NCBI RefSeq assembly: GCF_902833045.1
Contig: NZ_CADFDU010000014.1
Coordinates: 1 to 64,000 of the forward strand
DNA length: 64,000 bases
From: Burkholderia sp. BCC0322
Lineage (GTDB): Bacteria > Pseudomonadota > Gammaproteobacteria > Burkholderiales > Burkholderiaceae
Direction of reading: 5' to 3'
Shown: positions 8,015-18,389 of the stretch, piece by piece
Numbering within the stretch: the first letter of the stretch is position 1
How the letters are laid out: every line of letters starts with the position of its first letter
Program-made: the position numbers and the translations under genes
The notes under the pieces: generated by a model
Told to the model about the DNA's origin: nothing
Seen by the model: only the letters and a program-made list of their open reading frames with translations
Databases searched by the model: none

Positions 8015-9541
8015 TCAGGCCATCCGGTTCTTCGCGAGCGGGGGATTCGCGGCGAAATAACGCTTGATGCCGCGGAAGATCGCGTCGGCCATCTGGTCGC
8101 GATAGCCGTCGTCGTTCAGCCGGCTCTCCTCTTCCGGGTTGCTGATGAAGGCCGTCTCGACGAGGATCGACGGAATGTCGGGCGCCTTCAGCACCGCGAA
8201 TCCGGCCTGTTCGACCGAGCCCTTGTGCAGCTTGTTGATGCCGCCGACTTCCTTCAGCACGTAGTTGCCGTAGCGCAGCGAATCGCGGATCTGCGCGGTC
8301 GTCGACATGTCGAACAGCGCGCGGCTCACGGCCGCGTCCGTCGTCTTGATGTTGATGCCGCCGATCAGGTCGGACGAGTTTTCCTTGTTCGCCATCCAGC
8401 GCGCCGCGGCGCTCGTCGCGCCGTGATCGGACAGCGCGAACACCGACGAGCCGCGCGCGGACGGCGTCGTGAACGCGTCCGCGTGGATCGACACGAAGAG
8501 ATCGGCGCCGACGCGGCGCGCCTTCTGCACGCGCACGTTCAGCGGCACGAAGAAGTCGGCGTCGCGCGTCATCATCGCGCGCATGTTCGGCGCGCCGTCG
8601 ATCTTCGCGCGCAGCTTCTTCGCGATGTCGAGCGCGATGTGCTTCTCGTACGTGCCGCCGCCGCCGATCGCGCCCGGATCCTCGCCGCCGTGGCCCGGAT
8701 CGATCGCGACCGTCAGCAGGCGAACGGTGCCGCCCTTGCCGGATTTCGGCGCGGTGAACTTGTAGGTGTCGCCGTCGTCGTCGCTGTCGTCGCGGCGCGC
8801 GATGACGGGCGGCGGCTTGACGGCCGGCTTCGCGGGCGTCGAAGGCGTGGCCGCGGCGGGCGGCGTGTGCGGCGTGGCCGGCGTGTTCTGCGCGAAGCGC
8901 TGGAAGAACGCGTCGCTGTTGTCGCCCGCGGCGGGCGGCGGGGTACCCGGACCGGCCAGCGTGGTCGGCGGCTGCATCTGCTGCGCGCGCGCGGTGTCGT
9001 TGAGCGCCTGCTCCTTGCGTTCCGTCTGCGCGATCAGGTCGGACAGCGGATCGGGCGCGACGGCCGGATACAGGTCGAACACGAGCCGGTACTTGTAGGT
9101 GCCGACCGGCGGCAGCGTGAACACCTGCGGCTTCACCGAGCCTTTCAGGTCGAACACCATCCGCACGACGTGCGGCTGATACTGGCCGACGCGCACCGAC
9201 TGGATCTGCGGATCGTTCGGCGCGATCTTCGACACGAGGTCGCGCAGCGCCTGGTCGAGGTCGAGGCCGGTCAGGTCGACCACGAGACGGTCGGGCCCCT
9301 GCAGCAGCTGTTGGCTATTCTGCAGCGGCTGGTCGGATTCGATCGTGACGCGCGTGTAATCGCGTGCGGGCCACACGCGCACGCCGAGCACCGACGACGC
9401 GTGCGCGAGCCGCGGTGCGACGAGACCGAGCACCAGCGTCGACGCGCCCGCGCACAGGATTTGGCGGCGCCGCCAGTTGTGCGTCGCGGTGGCCGCCGAT
9501 TCGATCGAGCGGAACGGTTTGATCAACATCTTTCGAGACAT
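8015..9541 (-). CDS. amiC: N-acetylmuramoyl-L-alanine amidase AmiC, Tat-exported
   Basis: This periplasmic zinc amidase cleaves the peptide stem from MurNAc during septum splitting. It has 508 residues. A twin-arginine signal (RRRQIL, residues 24-29, then a hydrophobic stretch ending at AHA) is followed by an AMIN domain (about 50-160). A Pro/Ala-rich linker (190-265) precedes the Amidase_3 domain starting at VAIDPGHGGEDPGA (zinc ligand His). FVSIHADAF and ILVETAFISN complete the active site. The ATG at 9541 has AGGA five bases upstream; the second Met (9529) is an alternative. It overlaps the end of tsaE by 19 bases, a common pairing. Confidence 0.93.
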   Translation of the reverse strand: MSRKMLIKPFRSIESAATATHNWRRRQILCAGASTLVLGLVAPRLAHASSVLGVRVWPARDYTRVTIESDQPLQNSQQLLQGPDRLVVDLTGLDLDQALRDLVSKIAPNDPQIQSVRVGQYQPHVVRMVFDLKGSVKPQVFTLPPVGTYKYRLVFDLYPAVAPDPLSDLIAQTERKEQALNDTARAQQMQPPTTLAGPGTPPPAAGDNSDAFFQRFAQNTPATPHTPPAAATPSTPAKPAVKPPPVIARRDDSDDDGDTYKFTAPKSGKGGTVRLLTVAIDPGHGGEDPGAIGGGGTYEKHIALDIAKKLRAKIDGAPNMRAMMTRDADFFVPLNVRVQKARRVGADLFVSIHADAFTTPSARGSSVFALSDHGATSAAARWMANKENSSDLIGGINIKTTDAAVSRALFDMSTTAQIRDSLRYGNYVLKEVGGINKLHKGSVEQAGFAVLKAPDIPSILVETAFISNPEEESRLNDDGYRDQMADAIFRGIKRYFAANPPLAKNRMA

Positions 9542-10077
9542 GCCTTTCCTGAAGCGCTGTACGCCCGGGCGGTGAGGGCGCGGCCGTCGCCATCCACATC
9601 GAGCGAGAAAACCAGATCGGGTACGCCGAGCAGCGTGCCCGCCTGTTGTGGCCATTCGACGAGGCAAATCGCGCTGGAATTGAAATATTCGCGAAAGCCT
9701 GCGTCGGACCATTCGGCCGGATCGTTGAAACGATACAGATCGAAGTGATAGACCTCGAGTTCCCCATCGTCGCGTTCGAGCGCATACGGCTCGACGAGCG
9801 TGTAGGTCGGGCTGCGCACGCGCCCCGTGTGGCCGAGGCCGCGCAGGATCGCGCGCACGAGGGACGTCTTGCCCGCGCCGAGATCGCCGACCAGCTGGAT
9901 CTGCAGCCCGTCGAACGCATGCGCGCGGGCGAGCTCGGTGCGCGCCGCATCGAGCGCGTGCGCGAAGCGGGTGCCGAAGGCCTCGGTCGCCGCTTCGTCG
10001 GCGAGCGCGATCACGCGCTCCGCGAGCAGGGCGGGCAGCATGGCGGCGTGAGGCGGTTGGCTGGGCGTGGCTGGCAT
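9523..10077 (-). CDS. tsaE: tRNA threonylcarbamoyladenosine biosynthesis ATPase TsaE
   Basis: TsaE is the ATPase that works with TsaB and TsaD to make t6A37 on tRNA. It has 184 residues with Walker A LVGDLGAGKTSLV (near 62-74), the conserved SPTYTLVEPY and the VYHFDLYRF motif, all diagnostic. The start is MPATPSQPP. It overlaps amiC downstream and is divergent from queG only 17 bases away, so the two promoters must overlap. tcdA, which acts later on the same modified base, lies 5 kb away. Confidence 0.95.
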   Translation of the reverse strand: MPATPSQPPHAAMLPALLAERVIALADEAATEAFGTRFAHALDAARTELARAHAFDGLQIQLVGDLGAGKTSLVRAILRGLGHTGRVRSPTYTLVEPYALERDDGELEVYHFDLYRFNDPAEWSDAGFREYFNSSAICLVEWPQQAGTLLGVPDLVFSLDVDGDGRALTARAYSASGKACLERC

Positions 10078-10094
10078 TCTCGTAAAATAGTGCG

Positions 10095-11330
<1,236 letters not shown>

Positions 11331-11394
11331 AGGCGGCGTAAAGTGTCGTCGGCGCGCGGCCGTGCCGTGCGTATCCATCGGTCAGGAGAGGGCC

Positions 11395-11862
11395 ATGTTC
11401 AATGCAGTCATCGACGCGCCGTTCGGCAAGGTCGGCATCCGCACGGACGCCGCGGTGGTGCGCGAGATCATCTATCTGCCCGAGTCGGTGAAGTCGGTCG
11501 ATCCGGATTCGCCGCTCGCGAAGCGCGCGGTCAAGCAGATCGAACGTTATTTCGAGCGCGCGTCGGCGCGCTTCGACCTGCCGCTCGCCGAAGTCGGCAG
11601 TGCGTTCCAGCACCGCGTGTGGGACGTGATCAGCGATATCCCGCCCGGCACGGTGCTGACCTACGGCCAGGTCGCGAAGCGGATCGGCAGCGCGCCGCGC
11701 GCGGTCGGCCAGGCGTGCGGCGCGAACTACTTCCCGCTCGTGATTCCGTGCCATCGCGTCGTCGCGGCGGGCGGCCTCGGCGGCTTCGCGAACCACGACG
11801 ACAATGGCTACTACCAGAAAGTGAAGCGCTGGCTGCTGGCGCACGAAGGCGTGCCGTACTGA
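11395..11862 (+). CDS. ogt: Methylated-DNA--protein-cysteine methyltransferase
   Basis: This suicide repair protein removes methyl groups from O6-methylguanine in DNA by transfer to its own cysteine. It has 155 residues; the acceptor motif IPCHRVV is near residue 118. The helix-turn-helix block GTVLTYGQVAKRIGS and the RAVGQACGANYFPLVIP run are typical. The start follows an AGGAGAG ribosome-binding site. Its TGA overlaps the xerD ATG by one base, so the two are translationally coupled. Confidence 0.95.
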   Translation: MFNAVIDAPFGKVGIRTDAAVVREIIYLPESVKSVDPDSPLAKRAVKQIERYFERASARFDLPLAEVGSAFQHRVWDVISDIPPGTVLTYGQVAKRIGSAPRAVGQACGANYFPLVIPCHRVVAAGGLGGFANHDDNGYYQKVKRWLLAHEGVPY

Positions 11863-12812
11863 TGAATGAACCGCTGATTTCCCCCGGCGCCGACGGCGAT
11901 GCCGCCGAAGCGTCCCCCGCGCTGCTGGCGAGCCGCGCGTCGGTCGACGTGTTTTGCGATGCGCTGTGGCTCGAGCACGGGCTCGCACGCAATACGCTCG
12001 ACGCGTACCGGCGCGATCTCGTGCTGTTTTCCCAATGGCTGGCAGAGACGCACGACGCGTCGCTCGATTCGGTTGACGAAGCGATGCTGACCGGCTACAT
12101 CGCCGCGCGCAGCGACGGCAAGGCGACGTCGTCGAACCGGCGGCTGTCCGTGTTTCGGCGCTATTACGGCTGGGCCGTGCGCGAGCATCGCGCGAGCGCC
12201 GACCCGACGCTGCGGATCATGTCCGCGAAACAAGCCGCCCGGTTTCCGTCGACGTTGTCGGAGGCGCAGGTCGAGGCGCTGCTCGGCGCGCCCGATATCG
12301 GCACGCCGCTCGGCCTGCGCGATCGCACGATGCTCGAGCTGATGTATGCGAGCGGGTTGCGCGTGAGCGAGCTCGTGATGCTGAAGACCGTCGAGGTCGG
12401 GCTCAACGAGGGCGTCGTGCGCGTGATGGGCAAGGGCTCGAAGGAGCGGCTCGTGCCGTTCGGCGAAGTCGCGCATGGCTGGATCGAGCGCTACCTGCGC
12501 GACGCGCGGCCGGCGCTGCTCGGTGCGCGCGCGGCCGACGCGCTGTTCGTGACCGCGCGCGGCGACGGGATGACGCGCCAGCAGTTCTGGAACATCATCA
12601 AGCGCCACGCGCAGCACGCGGACGTGCGCGCGCACCTGTCGCCGCACACGCTGCGGCACGCGTTCGCGACGCACCTGCTGAACCATGGCGCCGACCTGCG
12701 CGTGGTGCAGCTGCTGCTCGGTCACAGCGACATCTCGACCACGCAGATCTATACGCACGTCGCGCGCGAGCGTTTGAAGACGCTGCACGCGCAACACCAT
12801 CCGCGCGGCTAG
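11862..12812 (+). CDS. xerD: Tyrosine recombinase XerD
   Basis: XerD acts with XerC at the dif site to resolve chromosome dimers at division. It has 316 residues: an N-terminal core-binding domain (20-110) and a catalytic domain with Arg in ASGLRVSEL, Lys in GKGSKERLVP, HTLRH, LGHSDISTTQ and the nucleophile Tyr in IYTHV near residue 296. It is coupled to ogt by a TGATG overlap. It lies at a conserved chromosomal position rather than in a mobile element, and no attachment site or integron is nearby, which favours XerD over a phage integrase. Confidence 0.93.
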   Translation: MNEPLISPGADGDAAEASPALLASRASVDVFCDALWLEHGLARNTLDAYRRDLVLFSQWLAETHDASLDSVDEAMLTGYIAARSDGKATSSNRRLSVFRRYYGWAVREHRASADPTLRIMSAKQAARFPSTLSEAQVEALLGAPDIGTPLGLRDRTMLELMYASGLRVSELVMLKTVEVGLNEGVVRVMGKGSKERLVPFGEVAHGWIERYLRDARPALLGARAADALFVTARGDGMTRQQFWNIIKRHAQHADVRAHLSPHTLRHAFATHLLNHGADLRVVQLLLGHSDISTTQIYTHVARERLKTLHAQHHPRG

Positions 12813-12860
12813 CGCAACCGGTGCGGCGCGGGCTGGGGCACGCGCAACGGCCCGTTCGGG

Positions 12861-14423
12861 TCAGGCCAGCTCGCGCAGTTTGTGCTTCAGCACCTTGCCC
12901 GTGGACGCGGCAGGCAGCGCGTCGAGCACACGGATGTGCGCGGGGCGTTTGTAGGGCGCGAGCCGCTCCGCACACCATGCGTGCAGCGCCGCTTCGTCCG
13001 CCGTCGCGGCGGGCACCAGCTCGACGAACGCGAGCACTTCCTCGTTGCCTTCGACCGCGCGGCCGATGACGGCTGCCTGCACGACGTCCGGATGCGCGTT
13101 CAGCACCTGTTCGACTTCGACCGGATAGACGTTGAAGCCCGACCGGATGATCAGCTCCTTGCTGCGGCCCGCGATCGTCACCGCGCCGTCCGCCTCCTGC
13201 CGCGCGAGATCGCCGGTGCTCAGCCAGCCGTCCGGCGACACGGCCGCGTGTGTCGCATCCGCGTTGCGGTAGTAGCCGAGCATCACGTTCGGCCCGCGCA
13301 CGCGGATCTCGCCGACTTCACCCGGTGGCACGTCGGTGCCGTCCGGCGCGACGATCCGCATCTCCACGCCGGGAATCGGCACGCCGACCGAGCTGTCCGA
13401 GCGCGGCGCGTCGAGCGGCGTCTGCGTGATCGTCGGGCTGCTTTCGGTCATGCCGTAGCCGTTGTGCAGCGGCACGCCGTACAGGCGCTCGACACGCGCC
13501 TTCAAGTTCGCGTCGAGCGGCGAGCCGCCCGAATACGCGAAGCGCAGGCGTGGCGCGCGCCATGCGTGACCGTGCGTGTGCAGGTGTTCGAGCAGCTTCG
13601 CGTGCATCGCGGGTACGCCCTGGAAGATCGTGACGCCTTCGTCGGCGAGCGCGATGCGCACGGCTTCCGGCGAGAAGCGCGGCGCGAGCCGCAGCGTCGC
13701 GCCCGCGTACAGGCTGCCGAGGCAGACCGACGCGAGGCCGTACACGTGCGACACGGGCAGCACGGTGTAGACGACGTCGTCGGGCGACACGCGGCGCAGC
13801 GTGCTCGACGTCGCCGCGATGAACAGCAGGTTGCGATGCGACAGCATCACGCCTTTCGGCGTGCCGGTCGTGCCGGTCGTGTAGATCAGCGCCGCGCATT
13901 GCGCCGCGCCGTCGGTGGCGACCGGTTCGCCCGGCGCGCTCGCGTCGATGCGATACGACCACGCACCGATGTCGACCGGCAGCGTGCCGGCAGGTGTTGC
14001 GCCGTGCCGTTCGGCATGCGTGCGCGCGTCGGGCGATGCGTCGGTGGTGAACGCGATCAGCTTCGGACGCGCGTGCGCGGCGATGGCGTCGAGCTCGCTG
14101 GCGGACAATCGCGCGTTCGACACGAGCGCCCACGCGTCGAGGTGCGCGACCGCGAACAGCAGCACGATCTGCGCGACGCAGTTTTCGGCGACGATCATCA
14201 CGCGGTCGCCGCCTTGCACACCGAGGTTGGCGAGCAGCGTAGCCGCCGCATCGACGGCCTGCGACAGGTCGCCGTACGACAGGCGGCGCGCGTCCTCGAT
14301 CAGCGCCGGGTGTGCGGGAGCCCGCGCGGCCCAGCGCGCGGGCACGTCGGCGATACGGCGAGGCAGCGCGGCGAGCAGGGCCTCGACGTCGAGCGGCTCG
14401 GAGGAACGGAGGGACGAGGTCAT
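12861..14423 (-). CDS. Class I adenylate-forming acyl-CoA synthetase
   Basis: The enzyme activates a carboxylic acid as acyl-AMP and transfers it to CoA. It has 520 residues. The AMP-binding P-loop YTTGTTGTPKG is at about 181-191. GYGMTESSPT gives the A5 motif, DGWLSTGDLAR the hinge region, and the C-terminal lysine lies in STGKVLKHKL. The substrate (medium- or long-chain, or aromatic acid) cannot be told. The N-terminal Met at 14423 is preferred because the upstream frame is low-complexity. It converges on xerD with a 48-base gap. Confidence 0.9.
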   Translation of the reverse strand: MTSSLRSSEPLDVEALLAALPRRIADVPARWAARAPAHPALIEDARRLSYGDLSQAVDAAATLLANLGVQGGDRVMIVAENCVAQIVLLFAVAHLDAWALVSNARLSASELDAIAAHARPKLIAFTTDASPDARTHAERHGATPAGTLPVDIGAWSYRIDASAPGEPVATDGAAQCAALIYTTGTTGTPKGVMLSHRNLLFIAATSSTLRRVSPDDVVYTVLPVSHVYGLASVCLGSLYAGATLRLAPRFSPEAVRIALADEGVTIFQGVPAMHAKLLEHLHTHGHAWRAPRLRFAYSGGSPLDANLKARVERLYGVPLHNGYGMTESSPTITQTPLDAPRSDSSVGVPIPGVEMRIVAPDGTDVPPGEVGEIRVRGPNVMLGYYRNADATHAAVSPDGWLSTGDLARQEADGAVTIAGRSKELIIRSGFNVYPVEVEQVLNAHPDVVQAAVIGRAVEGNEEVLAFVELVPAATADEAALHAWCAERLAPYKRPAHIRVLDALPAASTGKVLKHKLRELA

Positions 14424-14674
14424 GGCGTCTCCAGAAAAGGGGCGGGCGGCTGACGAGTTAGGCGAACGATCGTGCCATGATGGCGCACGCGCCACAATCG
14501 GCCATTCGGGCAATAGCGCTTCGCGCTGTTCGCAATGATGATGAACGGAATCGTTGCGGCGGCGCGGCAGGCCGCCCGGCGGAGGGCCGCCCCGCGGAAA
14601 ACGGGCCGCGAGTATAACGCCGGCGCGGGCGCACCCATGCGCGCCCGCCGGTCGTTCACCATTAAAATGCCGTC

Positions 14675-15166
14675 ATGAGCAAATCCAGGCATGTGTCCGA
14701 AACCCCCGCGACCCAGTTGTTGCGCCGCCACGGCGTCGCGTTCGGCGAGCACCCGTACGACTACGTCGAGCACGGCGGCACCGGCGAATCGGCGCGCCAG
14801 CTCGGCGTCGACGAGCACAGCGTCGTGAAGACGCTCGTGATGGAAGATGAACACGCGAAGCCGCTGATCGTGCTGATGCACGGCGACCGCACCGTGTCGA
14901 CGAAGAACCTCGCGCGGCAGATCGGCGCGAAGCGCATCGAGCCGTGCAAGCCCGAGGTCGCGAACCGCCATTCGGGCTATCTCGTCGGCGGCACGTCGCC
15001 GTTCGGCACGCGCAAGGCGATGCCCGTCTACGTCGAGGCGACGATCCTCGAACTGCCGACGATCTACCTGAACGGCGGCCGTCGCGGCTACCTCGTCAGC
15101 CTCGCGCCGGCCGTGCTTACGTCGCTGCTCGGCGCGCAGCCCGTGCAGTGCGCAAGTGTCGACTGA
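14675..15166 (+). CDS. ybaK: Cys-tRNA(Pro)/Cys-tRNA(Cys) deacylase YbaK
   Basis: A 163-residue member of the YbaK/ProX editing-domain family that hydrolyses mischarged Cys-tRNA(Pro). The conserved lysine block SVVKTLVMEDEHAKPLIVLM, the GGTSPFGTRKAMPVYVE loop and YLNGGRRGYLVSLAP are present. There is no Shine-Dalgarno. A TAAAAT box ends 6 bases before the ATG, as for queG and clpS, so it may be transcribed as a leaderless mRNA. Confidence 0.93.
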   Translation: MSKSRHVSETPATQLLRRHGVAFGEHPYDYVEHGGTGESARQLGVDEHSVVKTLVMEDEHAKPLIVLMHGDRTVSTKNLARQIGAKRIEPCKPEVANRHSGYLVGGTSPFGTRKAMPVYVEATILELPTIYLNGGRRGYLVSLAPAVLTSLLGAQPVQCASVD

Positions 15167-15274
15167 GGGTTTCACCTTCGTGGCAGGCCGCGCGCGTTCG
15201 GTAGAATGGGCGCCGTTTCGGCGTGCCGCGCGCAGCCGTCCCTTTACCGATACGTTGAAAGAAGAGTCCTCCGC

Positions 15275-15913
15275 ATGCAGATCCTGCTCGCCGCCCTCGT
15301 TGCCTACCTGATCGGATCGGTGTCGTTCGCCGTCGTCGTCAGTGGCGCGATGGGCCTGGCCGACCCGCGTTCGTACGGGTCGAAGAATCCCGGCGCGACC
15401 AACGTGCTGCGCAGCGGCAACAAGAAGGCCGCGATCCTCACGCTCGTCGGCGACGCGTTCAAGGGCTGGATCGCCGTCTGGCTCGCCCGGCACTTCGGGC
15501 TGCCCGACGTCGCGGTCGCATGGGTCGCGATCGCCGTGTTCCTCGGCCACCTGTATCCGGTGTTCTTCCGCTTCCAGGGCGGCAAGGGCGTCGCGACTGC
15601 GGCCGGCGTGCTGCTCGCCGTGCACCCGGTGCTCGGGCTCGCGACCGCGCTGACCTGGCTGATCGTCGCGTTCTTCTTCCGCTATTCGTCGCTCGCGGCG
15701 CTGGTGGCGGCGGTGTTCGCGCCGGTGTTCGACGTGTTCCTGTTCGGCACGGGCCACAACCCGGTCGCGTGGGCCGTGCTGGCAATGAGCGTACTGCTCG
15801 TGTGGCGTCACCGCGGCAACATTTCGAAGCTGCTGGCGGGGCAGGAGAGCCGGATCGGCGACAAGAAGAAGGCGGCCGCGGACGGCGGCGCGCAGGACGG
15901 CGGGAAAGCCTGA
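15275..15913 (+). CDS. plsY: Glycerol-3-phosphate acyltransferase PlsY
   Basis: This membrane enzyme transfers acyl from acyl-phosphate to glycerol-3-phosphate, the first step of phospholipid synthesis. It has 212 residues and about five transmembrane segments. The signature blocks [18 protein letters not shown] and [13 protein letters not shown] are present, plus [15 protein letters not shown]. The last 25 residues are a Lys/Gly-rich tail. A TAGAAT -10 box lies about 70 bases upstream of the ATG. Confidence 0.95.
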   Translation: MQILLAALVAYLIGSVSFAVVVSGAMGLADPRSYGSKNPGATNVLRSGNKKAAILTLVGDAFKGWIAVWLARHFGLPDVAVAWVAIAVFLGHLYPVFFRFQGGKGVATAAGVLLAVHPVLGLATALTWLIVAFFFRYSSLAALVAAVFAPVFDVFLFGTGHNPVAWAVLAMSVLLVWRHRGNISKLLAGQESRIGDKKKAAADGGAQDGGKA

Positions 15914-15992
15914 GGAAGTACGGCGCTTGCCGCATGCCGGGCGCGCCGCGTGTGCGGGGCCCGGCGGGATGGCGTGGCGGATCGTCCGGCGA

Positions 15993-16478
15993 TCAGTCGC
16001 GGAAGTTGTTGAAGTCGAGCGGCGTGTCGGTCACGTCCTTGCGCAGCATCGCGATCACGCTCTGCAGGTCGTCGCGCTTCGTACCGGCCACGCGCACCGC
16101 ATCGCCCTGGATGCTTGCCTGCACCTTGATCTTGCTGTCCTTCACGAGGCGCACGATCTTCTTCGCGAGATCGCCGGTCACGCCCTTCTTCACGGTGACG
16201 ATCTGCTTGACCTTGTCGCCGCCGATCTTCTCGACCTTGCCGTAGTCGAGAAAGCGCACGTCGACGTTGCGCTTGGCCAGCTTGCCGATCAGCACATCCT
16301 TGACCTGGCCGAGCTTGAAATCGTCATCGGCGAACAGCGTCAACTCGCGTTCCTTCTGCTCGACGCGCGCGTCGGAGCCCTTGAAGTCGAAGCGCGTCGA
16401 AATTTCCTTGTTCGACTGCTCGATGGCGTTCTTCACTTCGATCATGTTCGCTTCGGAAACGACGTCGAACGATGGCAT
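15993..16478 (-). CDS. yajQ: YajQ family nucleotide-binding protein
   Basis: A 161-residue protein that starts [12 protein letters not shown] and contains [11 protein letters not shown], the family signature. YajQ-type proteins bind nucleotides and in some gamma-proteobacteria act as cyclic-di-GMP effectors; the role here is inferred. The start follows a GGGAGGAATGCC ribosome-binding site. It is convergent with plsY and divergent from murB. Confidence 0.93.
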   Translation of the reverse strand: MPSFDVVSEANMIEVKNAIEQSNKEISTRFDFKGSDARVEQKERELTLFADDDFKLGQVKDVLIGKLAKRNVDVRFLDYGKVEKIGGDKVKQIVTVKKGVTGDLAKKIVRLVKDSKIKVQASIQGDAVRVAGTKRDDLQSVIAMLRKDVTDTPLDFNNFRD

Positions 16479-16615
16479 GGCATTCCTCCCTTGAGATGCG
16501 GGCACCCGGCTCGCGCACGGGCACTCGCTATAATTGCGGACTGTCTGCCATTTTACCGATGCCCCTCCGTTTGCCCAAGGCCGGCCATGCGCCGCCCGGG
16601 CGGACGTGACCGCGA

Positions 16616-17665
16616 ATGCCGATGCCTCCTGACGATTCCACCCTGTCGCTGCTTCCCGACCATCCGCTCGCCGCGCACAACACGTTCGGCATCGCCGCGA
16701 CCGCGCGCTTCGCCGCGCGCATCACGCACGCGTCGCAGTTCGAGGCGCTCCATCGCGACCCGCGTATCGCGAACCTGCCGCAGCTCGTGCTCGGCGGCGG
16801 CAGCAACGTCGTGTTCACGCGCGATTTCGACGGCGTCGTGCTGCTCGACGAGATCGCGGGCCGCCGCGTCGTGCGCGAAGACGACGACGCCTGGTACGTC
16901 GAGGCCGGCGGCGGCGAGAACTGGCACGCATTCGTCGCATGGACGCTCGAGCACGGGATGGCGAGCCTCGAGAACCTCGCGCTGATCCCGGGCACGGTCG
17001 GCGCCGCGCCGATCCAGAACATCGGCGCATATGGCCTCGAGATGAAGGCATATTTCGACTCGCTGGTCGCGGTCGAGCTGGCGACGGGGCGCAGCGAGCG
17101 TTTCGACGCCGCGCGCTGCGCATTCGGCTATCGCGACAGCTTTTTCAAGCGGGAAGGGCGCGGCCGGTACGCGATCGTGTCGGTGACGTTCCGGCTGCCC
17201 AGGCAATGGACGCCGCGGCTCGGCTATGCGGACGTCACGCGCGAGCTCGACGCGCGCGGCATCGTGCCCGATGCGGCGACGCCGCGCGACGTGTTCGACG
17301 CGGTGGTCGCGATCCGCCGCGCGAAGCTGCCCGATCCGCTCGTGCTCGGCAACGCGGGCAGTTTCTTCAAGAATCCGGTGATCGACGCCGCGCAGTTCGA
17401 TGCGCTGCGTGCGCACGCACCCGATGTCGTGTCGTATCCGCAGCCGGGCGGGCAGGTGAAGCTCGCGGCCGGCTGGTTGATCGACCGCTGCGGCTGGAAG
17501 GGGCGTGCGCTCGGCGCGGCGGCCGTACACGACCGTCAGGCGCTCGTGCTCGTCAATCGCGGCGGCGCGACGGGCGCCGACGTGCTCGCGCTGGCGCGGG
17601 CGATCCAGGCCGACGTGTTCGCGAAATTCGGTGTCGAGCTGGAGCCGGAGCCGGTTTGCCTGTGA
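16616..17665 (+). CDS. murB: UDP-N-acetylenolpyruvoylglucosamine reductase
   Basis: MurB is the FAD enzyme that reduces enolpyruvyl-UDP-GlcNAc to UDP-MurNAc, the second committed step of peptidoglycan synthesis. It has 349 residues. FAD-binding blocks [11 protein letters not shown] and [18 protein letters not shown] are present. The YRDSFFKRE segment and [11 protein letters not shown] (type I MurB, catalytic Ser) follow. A TATAAT box at 16529-16534 lies about 80 bases upstream. It is followed directly by GST remnants. Confidence 0.95.
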   Translation: MPMPPDDSTLSLLPDHPLAAHNTFGIAATARFAARITHASQFEALHRDPRIANLPQLVLGGGSNVVFTRDFDGVVLLDEIAGRRVVREDDDAWYVEAGGGENWHAFVAWTLEHGMASLENLALIPGTVGAAPIQNIGAYGLEMKAYFDSLVAVELATGRSERFDAARCAFGYRDSFFKREGRGRYAIVSVTFRLPRQWTPRLGYADVTRELDARGIVPDAATPRDVFDAVVAIRRAKLPDPLVLGNAGSFFKNPVIDAAQFDALRAHAPDVVSYPQPGGQVKLAAGWLIDRCGWKGRALGAAAVHDRQALVLVNRGGATGADVLALARAIQADVFAKFGVELEPEPVCL

Positions 17666-17686
17666 GCCGGGCCACGACGCCCGCGC

Positions 17687-18284
17687 AGCAGCTATTGCGG
17701 GACCGTGCGCATGGCGCTCGCTGAAAAGGGGCGTCGCGTGTACGTTGCGGCCGTTGCTGCCGCAATCGCCGGAAGTACTCGCGCACAACCCGTTCGGACG
17801 CGTCCCGGTATTCTGCGACGGTCCGATCGAGTTCTATGAAACGCGTGCGATCCTCGGCTATATCGACGAAGCGTTCGACGGCCCGAGCCTGCTGGCCCAG
17901 TGGGGCGCCACAGCGCATGCGCGCGGCGAGCAAAGGATCAGCCTGATCAATTGCCACGCGTACGACGCGGTGGTGTGCCGCTACGTGCTGCAATACGTCT
18001 TCCCGAAAGGCGCGGATGGCCAGCCCGATCGCGCGGTGATCGACGCGGCGCTGCCTGAAATCGACCGGCATCTGCAGGTGTTCGACGCGGCGTATGGCGG
18101 GCGCGACTACCTGGTCGGCAGCGGGTTGTCGATGGCGGATCTGTTCCTGGCGCCGATCCTGGCTTACGTGGGCATGTTCCCCGAAGGGGCGGAATTGCTG
18201 CGGAAATACCCGAACGTCACGCGTGCGCAGGCGGTGATGCGCGAGCGGCCAAGCTTCGCCGCGACGCAGCCGGCGCCGGGTTGA
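17687..18284 (+). pseudogene. Glutathione S-transferase, frameshifted and without a start
   Basis: From 17730 on, the frame reads a normal glutathione S-transferase: LPQSPEVLAHNPFGRVPVF, then YETRAILGYIDEAF, and a C-terminal helical domain ending QPAPG. The part before it (S-S-Y-C-G-T-V-R-M-A-L-A-E-K-G, 17687-17731) is in another frame. One extra base in AAAAGGGGC (17724-17732) explains the shift. No start codon or first beta-strand exists between it and the murB stop at 17665, so the N-terminus is also gone. Two independent lesions make a pseudogene likely; a sequencing error could explain only one of them. Confidence 0.72.
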
Positions 18285-18325
18285 AGGGGCATCGGCATGA
18301 GCGCGCATGGCGCGCGGACGGCGGG

Positions 18326-18354
18326 AAAATAAAAAGCGCCGGCTGTGCCGGCGC
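18326..18354 (-). terminator. Rho-independent terminator of argF
   Basis: An 8-bp perfect stem GCGCCGGC/GCCGGCGC with a three-base loop is followed on the minus strand by TTTTTATTTTCC. It lies 36 bases past the argF stop. Confidence 0.85.
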
Positions 18355-18389
18355 ATTTCGCTTGCGACGAGGCCGCGCGCGTCAGTGCG

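Noticed and set aside
11862-12812. Phage or integron integrase
   Set aside because: Length, XerD motifs, coupling to ogt and lack of attachment sites or cargo favour XerD.
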